A stretch of 64,000 nt of DNA, taken from assembly GCA_013306675.1 (NCBI GenBank), contig JABLUY010000055.1, positions 62,001 through 126,000 on the forward strand. Reading direction: 5' to 3'. Each line of letters starts with the position of its first letter. Within the stretch, counting starts at the first letter, position 1. The notes under the pieces are model-generated. The model had not been told where the DNA came from, did no database searches, and saw only the letters and a program-made list of their open reading frames with translations. A program made the position numbers and the translations under genes. Of this stretch, positions 25,671-37,330 are shown in pieces. Source of the stretch: Thraustochytrium sp. TN22. Taxonomy: Eukaryota > Sar > Bigyra > Thraustochytrida > Thraustochytriidae.

Positions 25671-27956
25671 CTACTTGAGAATGGTTTTTATCTCGTTCAG
25701 GATCTTGGTGATCTCCTCGCGCAAAAGTAACTCTTTCAGGTACTTATCCTCATCCTTCGTTTCCCCGCGAGCCTGCCTGTCGCTGTGATATCGCTGAATG
25801 GCGCGCATCACATATCTTCGCCCGTTGTCTGGTGTGTACTCCTTGGGGTCGCTAGGGGTATTCCCCTTGGGGTCATCATACTTCTCTGCCAGAAATACGA
25901 GAAAGTTTTGCCAGGAGCGCTTGCGTTCCTTCCGGAGCTCCTCGAACTCTGGAGCCAAGCTCTCCTCAAGCTCCTTCAGCCGCCTCTCGCGTCTCCTCTC
26001 CTTCTCGGCTTCCATTGCTCGTTGCTGGCGCTTCTGTTCAAGTTCCGCCTCCTCCCTTTGCTTGCGCTCTCGGATACTCGCGTCCACTCGCTCTCTCATC
26101 TCCTCCTCCTCCTTCCTTCGTCTCTCTTCGTCATTCTTCCTCCGCCTCTCTTCGTCCTCCCTCCTCCTTCTCTTTTCTGCTTCATTCTCCTGCCTCTCTT
26201 CTTCCTGCTTCTTCAGCAGCTCCTGATTGTGATTGTGCATCTCGACGACGTGCGTTGCCACATGAATCCAGCTCGATGGCTCTGGCACATGGATGTAGCT
26301 TGGTGTTGCCAGCTGAGGCTCGCCAGCCATGTCGAGGGCGTCCTGGGCCAGTCCTGCAGCTTCGCTAAGGTTTCGGATGCTGTCGACGTGAGCGAGCATG
26401 TGTGCGGCGCGTGCGAGCAGCTCGGCGCGGAGAAGGCGCGGAATGCTCTCCAGGTGACGAACTGCCGTGGCAAACCCAATCAAATGATTCGCAACGTCTT
26501 TCTGAGATGCCGTGGTGGTCCCCTTGCTCCTTGCTTTGCGAAGCTCTCGATTGGCCTCCGCGACCTGGCGAAGGTCGCCAGCTTCGCCACAAACCTGCGC
26601 TGCGTCTTGCATCATCATTTGCAACGATTCGTCAAGATATGCGGCGGGTGTCAGCGTTGCTCTTGTTTTGCTGGCTTCTGTCGACCATGTCAAAGCGAAG
26701 TTAGACATTTTGAAGGCCTGGTAGTGGTTACTTCGTGCCAGGGCGTCGCGAGACAGCGCCAACATGCACTTTGCAGCCCGCACGAGCGTCCAAATCTGGA
26801 TCGTGCCCATCCCCCTGCCGAAGCCTTTGACAATCTCGCTTGCCTTCTGTGCGCCACAGTCATCGACAATCCAGGTCGCGTAGTGATCTAGCCAGTCCTG
26901 TGCCCCGCGAGCATTTGGCGCAGCTGCCAAACCCTCGATTCTTGCACCCAGAAGCGCCACTTCTGCCAGTTGGCGCGCAATTGTGGCAGTGTAAAGCGTT
27001 TTCGTGCCTGCATCCAGAGACCGAAAGAGCATCTCAGTCGCGTTGCGCTGGAATGTGCACATGCTTAGCTGCGATTCACAGTCCGTCAGGCCTGCAGAGT
27101 TCTTGTTGAGGAGGGCCGCGGTTCTAAGCATCCTTGAAACTTCGTATGGCTTCCTCCTAATGGAGCGGAAACGCTGCTTCAGATGCCACCACAAACAGCG
27201 CGTGCGAGATAGCTGGCTTGATAGCGCAAGCGTGACCATCATCACAGCAAAGGATGAGGCCACCCGCCTGGTCGCGTGCGCTGTCCAAGCAGCCTCGGCG
27301 AGGGCGAGGTAGGGTAAAAAGCTCTCCAAAGCGTCGCTAAACAGCCCCAGAAGCCACCGTGCCAGCACTCGAAACCACGGTCGGCGCCCTGTGCTCGCTT
27401 GCTTTCTGTAGCCTGTGACATTTGGGACTCTTTTGCAGACTGCTAGAGTCACCACAGAGATGGCGGCGAGCCCTACTTGATCTTCGGCAGACAGCCAAGC
27501 CGGCACAAGCGTCTCCTTTGCGGCCAGCAGGACACTTCCTACCTCGACAGGCAGCAGTTTCAGTCCTGCGGCCAAAAGACGCACCAGCTCTGGGGCCAGC
27601 GCGCTGCGCATCACAGCCAACAGCGGCGCCAGCAAAAGCCAAAGCGGTAGGGCGCACAGTAGGACGCTGATAGGGTTCTGATAAAGATCAGCCAGCATGT
27701 GCGCTTGGTTGACGAGAGACTGCCGGGCCCTACGACCTATGAGAATGATTAGGACACTGACAAAGACCGCCACTGCCAAGGCAGGTATGGCGCTCTGCTC
27801 CGAGGCACGCTTAACCGACGCACTGAAAACCTTCACATCCTCCGTCTCCTCGATCACCACACCCACGAGCTGGCCTAGCACTGCCTGCATCACTGCATGA
27901 AGGACGCTCTGCCCATGAAGGCCAGGGCTATGATGATCCATTGGCCCCATGCCCAC
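25671..27956 (-). CDS. Membrane-anchored relative of the J-like protein (HSD variant)
   Basis: A 761-residue protein, related to the 576-residue gene at 17934-19664. The N-terminal third has several hydrophobic segments (IPALAVAVFVSVLIILIG at 57-74, VLLCALPLWLLLAPLLAVM at about 98-116, and more to about 235), absent from the relative. The shared middle begins LTDCESQLSMCTFQRNATEM and is helical. A long charged coiled coil (about 555-690, rich in EERRRKEEE) precedes the C-terminal J-like segment MRAIQRYHSDRQ and a final helix EEITKILNEIKTILK. The J signature is His724-Ser725-Asp726 instead of HPD. Since the Pro is normally needed to stimulate Hsp70, this copy may not be a working co-chaperone. 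The stop lies 171 bases from that of convergent RAD23. Confidence 0.7.
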   Translation of the reverse strand: MGMGPMDHHSPGLHGQSVLHAVMQAVLGQLVGVVIEETEDVKVFSASVKRASEQSAIPALAVAVFVSVLIILIGRRARQSLVNQAHMLADLYQNPISVLLCALPLWLLLAPLLAVMRSALAPELVRLLAAGLKLLPVEVGSVLLAAKETLVPAWLSAEDQVGLAAISVVTLAVCKRVPNVTGYRKQASTGRRPWFRVLARWLLGLFSDALESFLPYLALAEAAWTAHATRRVASSFAVMMVTLALSSQLSRTRCLWWHLKQRFRSIRRKPYEVSRMLRTAALLNKNSAGLTDCESQLSMCTFQRNATEMLFRSLDAGTKTLYTATIARQLAEVALLGARIEGLAAAPNARGAQDWLDHYATWIVDDCGAQKASEIVKGFGRGMGTIQIWTLVRAAKCMLALSRDALARSNHYQAFKMSNFALTWSTEASKTRATLTPAAYLDESLQMMMQDAAQVCGEAGDLRQVAEANRELRKARSKGTTTASQKDVANHLIGFATAVRHLESIPRLLRAELLARAAHMLAHVDSIRNLSEAAGLAQDALDMAGEPQLATPSYIHVPEPSSWIHVATHVVEMHNHNQELLKKQEEERQENEAEKRRRREDEERRRKNDEERRRKEEEEMRERVDASIRERKQREEAELEQKRQQRAMEAEKERRRERRLKELEESLAPEFEELRKERKRSWQNFLVFLAEKYDDPKGNTPSDPKEYTPDNGRRYVMRAIQRYHSDRQARGETKDEDKYLKELLLREEITKILNEIKTILK

Positions 27957-28816
27957 GGACGCCCCCCGCAGCGCGCCCTTTTTTCTTTTTGTAAAGCGCC
28001 GGCGCTACCACGGCGCTAGCCAGCTCACGCACTACCACGGTCGGCGCTTCAACTTGAACGCGCTTCAACCCGGGGCCGCGAGTGGCACCTGATTAGGCTC
28101 TGCCAACGATCTGCAGCCAGGTTTGCTGGCCGCCCGCGCCCGCTCCTCACCACGCCTCACCGTGACCACCCAGCCAACAGCGTCTCGTGAGACGCGGACG
28201 CCACATTGTCACAGTGCTCGAGTCGGCTTGGTCGACTCGACTCGGACCGTCGTGACTTGGCGGACCATCTATGGCATTCGCACGGAGGCGCCTGGTGGCC
28301 AAGTTGCCAGCGGCGCCTCAGTCCGAGTCCACTGACGTGAGTCAGTCTCTGCAGACTGAGACTGACATGTGAGCCAGGTTCAACCTGAGGCTCTCACTAC
28401 TCACCGCTCAGCTGCGAGGCTCGGCGCCTCAGGCTCAGGAAGGCAATGAGTCAAACAGGACTCGGAGCCACTGACGGACTCGAACGCGGCCACTGGCGCG
28501 ATGCTCGGACATGGGTTTGATAGCTACAGCCTCCGTCATAGTCAACGCGACGTGCGGCCATCGTGCAGGACGGTCGGTCAGCAGTTCTGAACCCCTACTA
28601 AATAACGCCGCGCTAAGGCGGAAGCGTTCCAATGTGAGCATCTGGTCCACTGGTGTGATTGATCAAAAGCCTGAAGGTTTCGAGCAGCATCCACGACGGA
28701 AGTGTCCATGGCAGGGGCGTCCAATTCACGGCAACAACGTCCATTTCTCCAAGCGATCATGACTTCTCCTTTGTACAGCTGGGTTCATCGTATTTCTTTT
28801 CTCTTTTCTCAGCCAA
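27957..28816. promoter_or_regulatory. Upstream region of the membrane J-like gene with two TGAGTCA sites
   Basis: An 860-base gap holding the promoter of the minus-strand gene ending at 27956 and the 3' flank of the UBR gene. Perfect TGAGTCA heptamers, the classical bZIP (AP-1/Gcn4) site, occur at 28338-28344 and 28447-28453, in a stretch rich in GACTC/GAGTC. A TGACGT half-site overlaps the first. Binding is inference. Confidence 0.4.
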
Positions 28817-31800
28817 TCAAAAGCGATAGGGTTGCTGAAAGATGCGGCGATCCTCCTGCACACGAAGCGTGGAGACGACCTTGCTGCAGATCTTGTTGTT
28901 GGCGCAGATGTACTGCAAGTTCTTAAAGGCCGGCTCGTAGAAGCGCAGGGGCCTGCCGCGGCGGAGGAAATCGTCGGTCTCACCGTGGCTGTCGAGATAG
29001 GGCGTGCTCATGTGGACGGTGGCGCCGTTGTGCACGAGACGTACGACGTTTCGTTGCACCATGAGAAAGGCAGCGGATCCGCCGCCGCAGCAAATGGCGT
29101 GTAGGGAGCCCGCGCCGGCGCTGGCGGTTTGGGAGCCTCCGCTGGCGCTGCCGCTGGAGCGCGCGCAGCACTCGCCTTGGCCATGTTGTTGTGAGCGGCC
29201 GCACACAACAAGGCCACAGCGTAGGCACAGCGCTGGATCCTGGATGGGCTTGCCGGTGGTGGGGCAGCGCGCATTGCGGCGAACGACCTTGATGAGATCC
29301 TCGTAGCGCTCAGGAAGGCGGACGATGCCAAGACGGGTTTGCTCGAGGCAGCAGAGGGGCACACCCTTGGGGACTCGGATGCGCAGCGCGTCGGTGCCGG
29401 CGTCGGCGCCGAGGGCGGCCTTCCAGCGATCGACAATGTCCATGAGCTCGCTCGAGCTCGTGAGCTCGCCCAGCGCGGGTAGACCCAAAAAGTGCAGCCA
29501 GAGCGCGTCCGTCTCGTTGGTTTCGTACTCGGAGAGCTCGTGAAAGTCCACAAACTCCTTGTCTTCTGTCCTGACGGCCGCCAAGAGCGCCACGATGGCG
29601 CGCAGGAAGCGGGCGAGCTTCACATAGACGGCGTAGTAGACTTGGTCGGTGGTTGCGTCCGGTGCGATGCGCCTCATGGCCGGCAGCCAGCTCTCGGCCA
29701 GGCCAAATTTGGCGGACGAGCGGCTCTCGGTGCACAGACAATCCACGGGCGCTTCCAAAACGCCCTGCACGAGCGTAGCAATCGCCACCGCGCGCACCGC
29801 GCGCATGTATACAGAGGGGGGCAGCGCGCAGAGCAGCGCCACAGCGAGCATCACAGGGTCTTGCATGTTCAGCAGCACGCCATCCGGGCCGAACGCGCTC
29901 TCCACGGTGGCGGCATCCTCGTCGATGCGCACAACGCGGTCGCCGGGCCGCAGCTCCACCCACTCCGTGCTGCCGACCAGCCTTGCCTTTGTCACGCGCG
30001 CCAGCGTGGCTGGCGCGGGGGATTTCTTCAGGTCATCCGTGGGCAGGACGCGCATCGTGCGTCGCGGGGCGGGAGCCAGCCCAGCCGCCAGCGCGCCCAG
30101 CCGCTGCGTCCTGCCAAGCGCTAGCATCTCAAAGAGCGCTTCGGTGGGGCCGAGCACCTCGGACTCCGAGGCCGGCCGCGCACGCGTCCCGACGCGGCCG
30201 TCGAGGTTGGCGCTCCTGGGCCGCGGGCGCGCGCTCGCGCCTGTCGCGCCATCCGTAGAAGAAGACGGTACCGCAACAGAAGAGTCAGCACCGCTTGCAT
30301 CAGCGCCCTCGCCGTCGCCGTCGCGGCGCCGGCCAAAGGCGCCGAGAAACAGGTTGAAGGGCGCCCGCAGGAGCGAGCGGCCCAATGACTCAGACATGCT
30401 CGAGGTGGACCGTTCGCGGGCCTCGACAGAGAAAGAGGAGCCGCCGCCATCCCCCTCCTCCGCGGCGCCCTCGGCGCGTGGGCTGAGGCCGCCGAGAAGG
30501 CGCGAGCGAAGCGAGGGCGTCGGGGAGGCACGCGACGCCCCGGCGCTCTCGGCACCGGTGCCGAGCTGCGGCCCGGTCCGCGCGAGGTGGTGGCTACGCA
30601 GCAGAACGCCCGCGGCGCGCAATAGCGAGACCCACTGCTTCTCGCAGCCCTGCACAAGCTCTACGAGCTGGCGGAAGCTGCCCTGGTGAACCTCGTCGCT
30701 GCCGCACAGCGGCTGGCGCGCTGCCGCCTTGGCCCGAAGCGAAAAGGCGAGTGTCTCCCACATGGCCATCACGCGGCCGGACGTGGGGGCCTCGGGAACG
30801 CCGTGCCGTGCGGACGGCGCTTGTGCGGACAGCGCTTGGCGCGTCCACGCCTGCGCGCGTGCTATCTTCGTAAGGTTGTCCGAAGTTGCAGTGGAGCCGA
30901 TCTTGTGCAGCATGTCGGCGAAGAAAAGCACGTCGCTCTGCGCCATCGAGCTCAACCCGCGCGCAGTCACGTCACTGAGGTCGGCTGTGATGAAACGCAC
31001 GACCTCGTCCGACGTCGCGGCACTTGAGACCCGCCTCCGTTTCTCCACGGGCGGCGAAGTGGGCGGGCTCGCGACGAAGGGCAAAATCACGTTCGAGAGC
31101 GACTTGCACAGCGGGCAGAGAAACTCGTGCTCCTGGATGTTGGGAAAGGTCTGGCGGAACATGAGCCGACTGTCTCGCTTGAGCGAAGTGACGTACTTGC
31201 GCAGGCACTCGGTGTGCATTGCATGCGAGCAAAAGTCCACATACACGCCAGGTGGCGTGCGCGGAACGGTCCCGCTCGGGTCCTCTTCGTAAATGCGGTG
31301 GTCCGTGGATGTCGGCACAGAGGGGCCGTGACGCGCATCGTCAATGAGCTCGTTCATGATCTGGCGAATCTGGTGCACCTCCGGGGTTACGCCCTGGCCA
31401 CCCTCCCCATCCGAGCCGCCCTCCTCGTCCTCGTCGCCGCCTTGCTGGTCGCCGCCATCTCCATTGCGTTGACTCGGCGCGCGCCGGGCAGTGCCGCGGG
31501 CCGCGCGCCGAACAGCGCCGCCGGCGCCAGCGACGCCGGCGTTTGCCGCCGCAGCGGCCGCAGCGGCGAGGATCTGGCCGATTACGTTTTGGTTGGGCAC
31601 GTTGGGGTGGTCGTTGAGAAGAGCCTGCAAAAGTACAACGTTCTGCGCCTCTTGTTCGTTTTCGTCAGCGCCATCGTTGTCGGCCTGGCCGCCCAGGACC
31701 ACCTCGGCTTGAACGTCCATGTCGTCCACCTCCATGTCGCCACCTCCCATGAAGGGTTCAGCAAGTGCCGCGGCCGCCACTTCCTGGTCGTCGAAATCCT

Positions 31801-34313
31801 CTTCAAAAGCGGCCTCGTCCTCGTCCTCGTCCTCATGGAAGTCAGGGTCGTCATCGAGGTCGTGGGCACCGGGATCCGTCAGCGTCCACTGCAGGTCCCC
31901 CTCGGCTGTGGGTCCATCCGAGGCGAGCGCGCCGGATGCGCCATGGGGGTCCCGCTCCTTGCGCCACCAGCCCGCGGGCTTGCGCGAGGTGGTCAGCACA
32001 CCAGGTGGGCAAGCCTCGCCTTCGCGCATCGGGAGACAATTGCCCCAGGCGGAGGACCGCGCGTAGCCGAGGAAGGCGTACGGCTTCTTGAGCAGGTGCT
32101 CGTAGCACAGCACGCAGTAGCTCTCCCCGCTCGCCGCGTCCCCTGCCAGCACGTCCTCGCCGCCAATCTTCTCCAAAACGCGCTGCTGTGCAGCATGCAT
32201 GCGCGCCAAGGCAGCCTTTTGCGCGTGCTCGCCGCGCTCCTTCTGAGTCTTGACCTTCCTCCTTTTCTTCTTTTTCTTCTTCTTGTCGGTCTCGCCTGCG
32301 CTGCTCTCCTCGAGGCCCGCCTCCTTGGCATCTCGAGACACCTGCATGTCAACGTCCGAAAAGGCCTCGTCTGCGGCGTTAGGCACGGGCGTGCCAACGC
32401 TCACGGCGGCCGAGGCGCCAGACGCGCCGACGTCGGCCGGAGAGGCCTCCGCGGCGGCAAGGCCGAGCTCGACGCGCAGCGCATGCACGGCGGCCGGACT
32501 GCGCTCGGCGATGCGGTCGACACACCAGCGAACGTTGGCGGCCTTGTCCTCGCTGCCCTCGTAGGTGAAGAGTGCCTCCATGCTGACAAGAAGCTCCATG
32601 AGCGAGACGGCGTGCTCGCCCCACGGGCGGCGCTCCATCTCGCGGGCGCGGGCCTCGCCGAAAGCGTCGGCGGTGTGCATCGCGAGCGTCACCATGTGCA
32701 GAATCATGTAAAGGAGCCCCTGCGAGACGCGGCCGGCGCCATCAATGGGCGCCGGCAGCAGGACCGAGGATGAGGTAGATTTGACGGTGAGTCCATCCTC
32801 GTACAGCTCGACGCGCGCCACGGCAGCCGAGGCGGATCGTACCAAGCTGAGGCCGAGCCCACAGACAATACGGCCGAGGACCACCTCACTCCACGGGAGC
32901 AGCCGCGCATGCGAGAGAAGGCGAACGGGTGGGCCGGGCGGGGGGGCGACCATGGGCCAGCTCTCGCGCTGCGCGTCCCGGTGCGCCTTGGCGAGGCGGT
33001 CTGCGACGAGCTCCTCGCAACGGCGCAGGACGTTCCAGTAGAGGGGATCGACCTCGGCCCAGCACTCGGGCTTGAGCGAGAACGTAATGGTGGCGTCCGC
33101 GGCGGAGCCGTGGCGGAGGGCCACTTTTGCGAGCATGCGCTCGACCTCACCGGCGGAGACGTTCCCAGTGCCCTCGGCCTCGTCCTCGACGTCGTCCACG
33201 GCTGCCTGTTGATGTGCGGTGGCGTCTGCACCCTCGCTCTCTGCCTCGCTTATGAAGATGCGCGCGCGACGCACGTGCTCCATGACGCGCGAGAAGGTGA
33301 CGCTGACCTCGGAAGCGGCGAGCACATGGACGACCTCCCGACGCACGGCAGCGCGGCCGGCATTGCGCACTTCGGGCAGCTCGGTCGCCACGTGGACGAG
33401 CAGACGGAGCAGCTCGTCCGCCATTTCCACGCGCGCCCCGGCGGGCATCTGCAGGGCTGGATTGCTCGAGTCCGAAGGAGTGCGGTCCACACCCTCGGAG
33501 CAGCCGTCCTCAGGAAAGTAGGACTCGAGGTCGAGTTTGTGGAGAAGGAGTGGGACGAGGCGGTCCGCGCCGACCATCGCAACCACCGCTTGTAGGAAAT
33601 GGACGTCATACTGGTACATGAAGGTGGAGCAGCTCTGCTTGTAGTTGGTCGCGATTTGTTCGCTGGTGATGCCGTTACGGCGCCAGAGCCTGGCGCTCTG
33701 TTGCGCATTGGCGACCACTACGCGAAGCACGTCCTCCGCGAACTGGTCCAGATCGACGCCTACGATGGCTTGCTTGAGCAGTGTCTCCAGGTGTACGGGC
33801 TGCGAACCAGGCTTACTGTCGTTGCGATCTGCGTAGCGCTCCACGGAGACGGCGAGGTGACGCACAAAGGCGGCAAAGAAGCGCTGCGCCGGGAGGTGGT
33901 GCGAGACAAGGCAGCCGAGAAAGACGTCCCCCTCGAGGGGTCGGTCGCTGACGAGCCCACGAACGGCGCTGCCGTCGGCCTTGCTTGCGAAACGCAGGTT
34001 TTGCGCCGGGAAGGGGCCCATGGGCGGGCCGCCAGGCGTTCGGCCGTCGATGGTGCATTCAAGCGGGTTGAGCCAGCACTTGAGAACGGAGCCCTCGGAC
34101 GCCTCAAAGGCGCCGACGCGGCGCACCTCCTCCTCTGGGTACCAGCGGAAGCTGTGCGCGAACACGATGCCTGCAACGCGCTGCACCAAGCTGCGGAGGG
34201 CGTCGGGGAAGGAAGGCACAGTTGCTGCAGCACTGGTGGTGGTGGTGGTGATGGTGGTGGTAGTGGTGGTCGTCGTGTCCACAGTGCTGGTTTCGGCGGC
34301 GGCGGCGGCGGTA

Positions 34314-34348
<35 letters not shown>

Positions 34349-36286
34349 CGCGGCTGCAGATGCAGCTGCTGACGCCGCGGCAGCAACGACGCCGGCGCCG
34401 AGCTGCTGCGCGCCAGAGCGCAGGATGTTTTGCAGGAACATGGTGAGCGTAAAGGCCATGTACCAGGTCTCGTTCTCTTGCTCAACATGGTTGGGGCCCT
34501 GGTGGCGGCGCTGCGGGTTCATGCGCTGCATGGTGGCAATGGAAGCGAGAAAAGCGTCGAGGCGCGGCAGGCGCGCATTGGGGTCGAGGGCATCTGCCGG
34601 GGAGACAAAAGGGTGCTTGACCAGGCGCAGGACGTATCTCGCGTTGACAACGTAGGTGAAGTAGTGGTTGGCGCGCAGGGCCTTGCTATCGAGGTCCAGC
34701 GCGGCGAGGCGGCGTGGAGCCGGGCCGCCCGGCGTGATGGCGTCGTCGCGGTAGCTGCAGGTCCAGAAGAAGTGTTTGATGATGTCGAGCGAGGCGACGA
34801 CGACGTCGCCGCCCCGCGCCGCGAATTCGCGGTCGACACGCTCGACCACGCTGGGTACGGTGAGCAGCTGCACTGCGAGTGCGGTGGAGGTCTCCTCGCG
34901 CGTGCCGAGGCCGGCGCTGAAGGCGGAGGCAATGCGCGCGAGCGCCTCCATGAAGGCGGAGCCCAGCGCTTGCTTGAAGTCAATGTGGGTGAGGAGGCCG
35001 AGCCAGAGCGCCTGCATGCGCTTCACGAGCTGTTTGGGCATGAGCACGTCGTAGAAGAGCGCGGCCTCCAGCAGCGTGCGGCGGTAGCCGTTGCTGGCGA
35101 CGATGGAAAGGCGCGGCCAAAAGTACTCGTCGCCGCATCGCGTGCGCATGTAGGCCTCAGCGTAGAGACAGTCGATGGCGTCGGCGTCGGGGGCGCGCAG
35201 GAAACGCTCGACGATGCAGCGCGCGAGGCCCTGTGAGAGCTGGGCCATCTCGAGCATCCAGACGAGGCCGGCCACGGCGCGGCGCTCGAGCATGAGCTGG
35301 CGGCCTCGGGAGATGCAGACGACGAGCTTGGCAGCCTCGAGCTGCTTGCGAACTCGGCTGACCTTGACAAGGGCGGCCACGAGCGACTCTTCAGAGGTGA
35401 AGGGGACCTGGAAGATGGGCGCGCGACCGTGTTTGTCGATCAGCACCGTCTTGTCATCGATGGCACCTGGGCCAGGCAGACGGGCGTCGCCGCGGAGATC
35501 GCTCAGGGCGAACTTGACGTCGTCAAAGGTATGGACATCGTCGTTGTTGAGCACGACGTTGAAGGTGTCCCGGGGCATCGCTGCGTCAACCTCGTCAGGC
35601 ACCGCCAGGTCAGCGGCCTCGCAGCCGCGCACGAATGATCGAAAGACCTCTTCGAGCGCACCGTGCAGGCTGGCAAAAATGGCGTCCAAAATGGGCTCAA
35701 ACTGGGCCCGCACGGTGGGCGGCAGGCTGTCGCGCGGGTCTTCCGCCTCGTCGACGTGCTGCGAGCCGTGCTGCGAGCAGAAACCAGCCGGGGCCCAGGC
35801 TTCCTCGTCGCCACAGTCGCAACAGCCGCCGGGCTCCGTGTGGTGGAAGCTGACCTCGTGGCCCGTGTGGTCGCTCTCCTCGAAGCAGTCCTCGCAGATG
35901 ACGCAGGTGCTGTCGACCTGGCACGTCAGGCAGTTGTAGGCGAGGTCGCCATTGCGGAAAAGCTTGCCGCAGCGCACCTGGCGGTTCTCGCCTTTGAGCT
36001 TGCGGATACCCTCGGGGCCGCGCAGCACGGGGCCGCCGCCGCTGCCGCCGCCGCCGCCGCCCTCGTTGCGCGGCGTGCGCGCAAAGAGCAGGTCATTGAG
36101 GCAGGCGGTCGAGGCGCTGCCCAGGTCGAGCGCCGCCTCCGCCACCTCGCGCACCTCGGCGTCAGGGAAGGCCTCCTGGCGCGCGGTCTTTAGGCCCAGC
36201 GCCACGACCTGCTGCCGCACCGGGGCGGCGGCGCTCGTGGACGCCGTGCCCAGCGACGTCGTCGAGCCTGCCCGCGCCCGCTGCAT
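28817..36286 (-). CDS. UBR1/UBR2-type E3 ubiquitin ligase (N-recognin)
   Basis: A 2489-residue ligase that would recognise N-terminal degrons and ubiquitinate their carriers. Domains: UBR box (about 95-175; CLTCQVDSTCVICEDCF, GGCCDCGDEEAW, FCSQHG), ClpS-like N-domain (about 245-345; FNVVLNNDDVHTFDDVKFAL), a long helical body with poly-Thr/poly-Ala tracts (about 640-700), a RING-H2 in two parts (YCVLCYEHL near 1390; CSHAMHTECL and FLCPLCKSL at about 1685-1730), and a C-terminal cap ending in FQQPYRF. The RING parts are about 290 residues apart, divided by acidic and Ala-rich low-complexity sequence. Having both UBR box and ClpS-like domain suggests both type 1 and type 2 N-degrons. The gene is one uninterrupted frame; the start is the first Met. 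Confidence 0.93.
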
Positions 36287-37292
36287 GGTGCTCTCAGCAG
36301 CACGAGCCCGGGTCGGCGCGTGGGCAGGCGGCCGGCCGAGCGGGTCGGCCGCGTAGCGCGCGAACGCGACGCGCGACTTTCTCCTCTCCCCCCCGGGCCT
36401 TTTTTTCGAAAAACCCTAGCTCGCTCCGCCTACGTACAAGCCGCCAGCTCGCTCACGAGCCGATCCTCGCTCCGCCGGAAAGCGCGCGCCCCGGCCAGCA
36501 GCGCCGCTCGCGCCGCCCCGCGCGCCCGCGCCGCGCCGCGCCTGGACTTTGACTCTGCTGCGCCGAGCCGCACAGCACCGCGCCGTGGCCGCCCCGCCCC
36601 GCGGCGGCCTCGCTCGTCTCCCGCCGGCGGCGGGGCCGCGGCGGCCTGGGCCGCCGTCGGCGCCGAGGCCCACCGCTCGCCCATGATATCCTTCTTTGTT
36701 CGTGATTTCCGCCTTTCGAAGACTCGTTTATCCTTGATATTTCATCATATCCTGGCCGGGGGAACTTGGCTTGGGCCCAGGGCCCCGGATGGATAATCCG
36801 TCGTAGAAATGCAGAAAAGCAAGGGGGGAGCTAAACATCACATCATGGAAAGGTTCAATCTGATTCTTCTTCTTCTTCTTCTTCTTCGTCTATGCGGAGG
36901 AAGTGGGTTGGTACTACTACACTGTGTGGCAAATAACGAGGCTGCCGTGGCGAGCGGCCTCGGTGTGGAGCTCAGGAGGGGCCGCGGCGGCACGTGCTGC
37001 GTGCCGCTGCGACACGTTCTTGCCGACGGCCCCGGGGTCGCGAGAAACCCCGCACGGCCGTCCTACCTGACGTCTGATCAAAACTTGGTGGTGTGTGCGT
37101 CGGTGCTCAAGGTGAGCTAAGCTGGGCTGGGCAGCCGCCAGCGCGCCCGGGATCGGCTCAGCGTGCCGTGGCCAGCCGCTCTCGCGTGATGGCGACGGCG
37201 CAAAACTCTCTCTATCGTACGAAAGCGCCCTGTGCTCTGGGCGCTCCTCTTGGTTGCTGTGTCTCTTGTGTTCAAGCAGCAGCAGCAGCTGG

Positions 37293-37323
<31 letters not shown>

Positions 37324-37330
37324 TCGGCTT
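36287..37330. other. UBR promoter and 3' flank of the poly-Gln gene
   Basis: About 1 kb without a supported gene. The UBR promoter side is GC-rich, with CCCTAGCTCG near 36415. Around 36858-36886 lies a TTC microsatellite; a plus-strand frame here reads poly-Leu. Near 37275-37320 are CAG and TGCTGT repeats just past the stop of the poly-Gln gene. Confidence 0.55.

Noticed and set aside
36809-37120. Small frame with a signal-like poly-Leu stretch
   Set aside because: The Leu run comes from a TTC/CTT microsatellite, and the rest is Arg/Gly-rich without features of a secreted protein.
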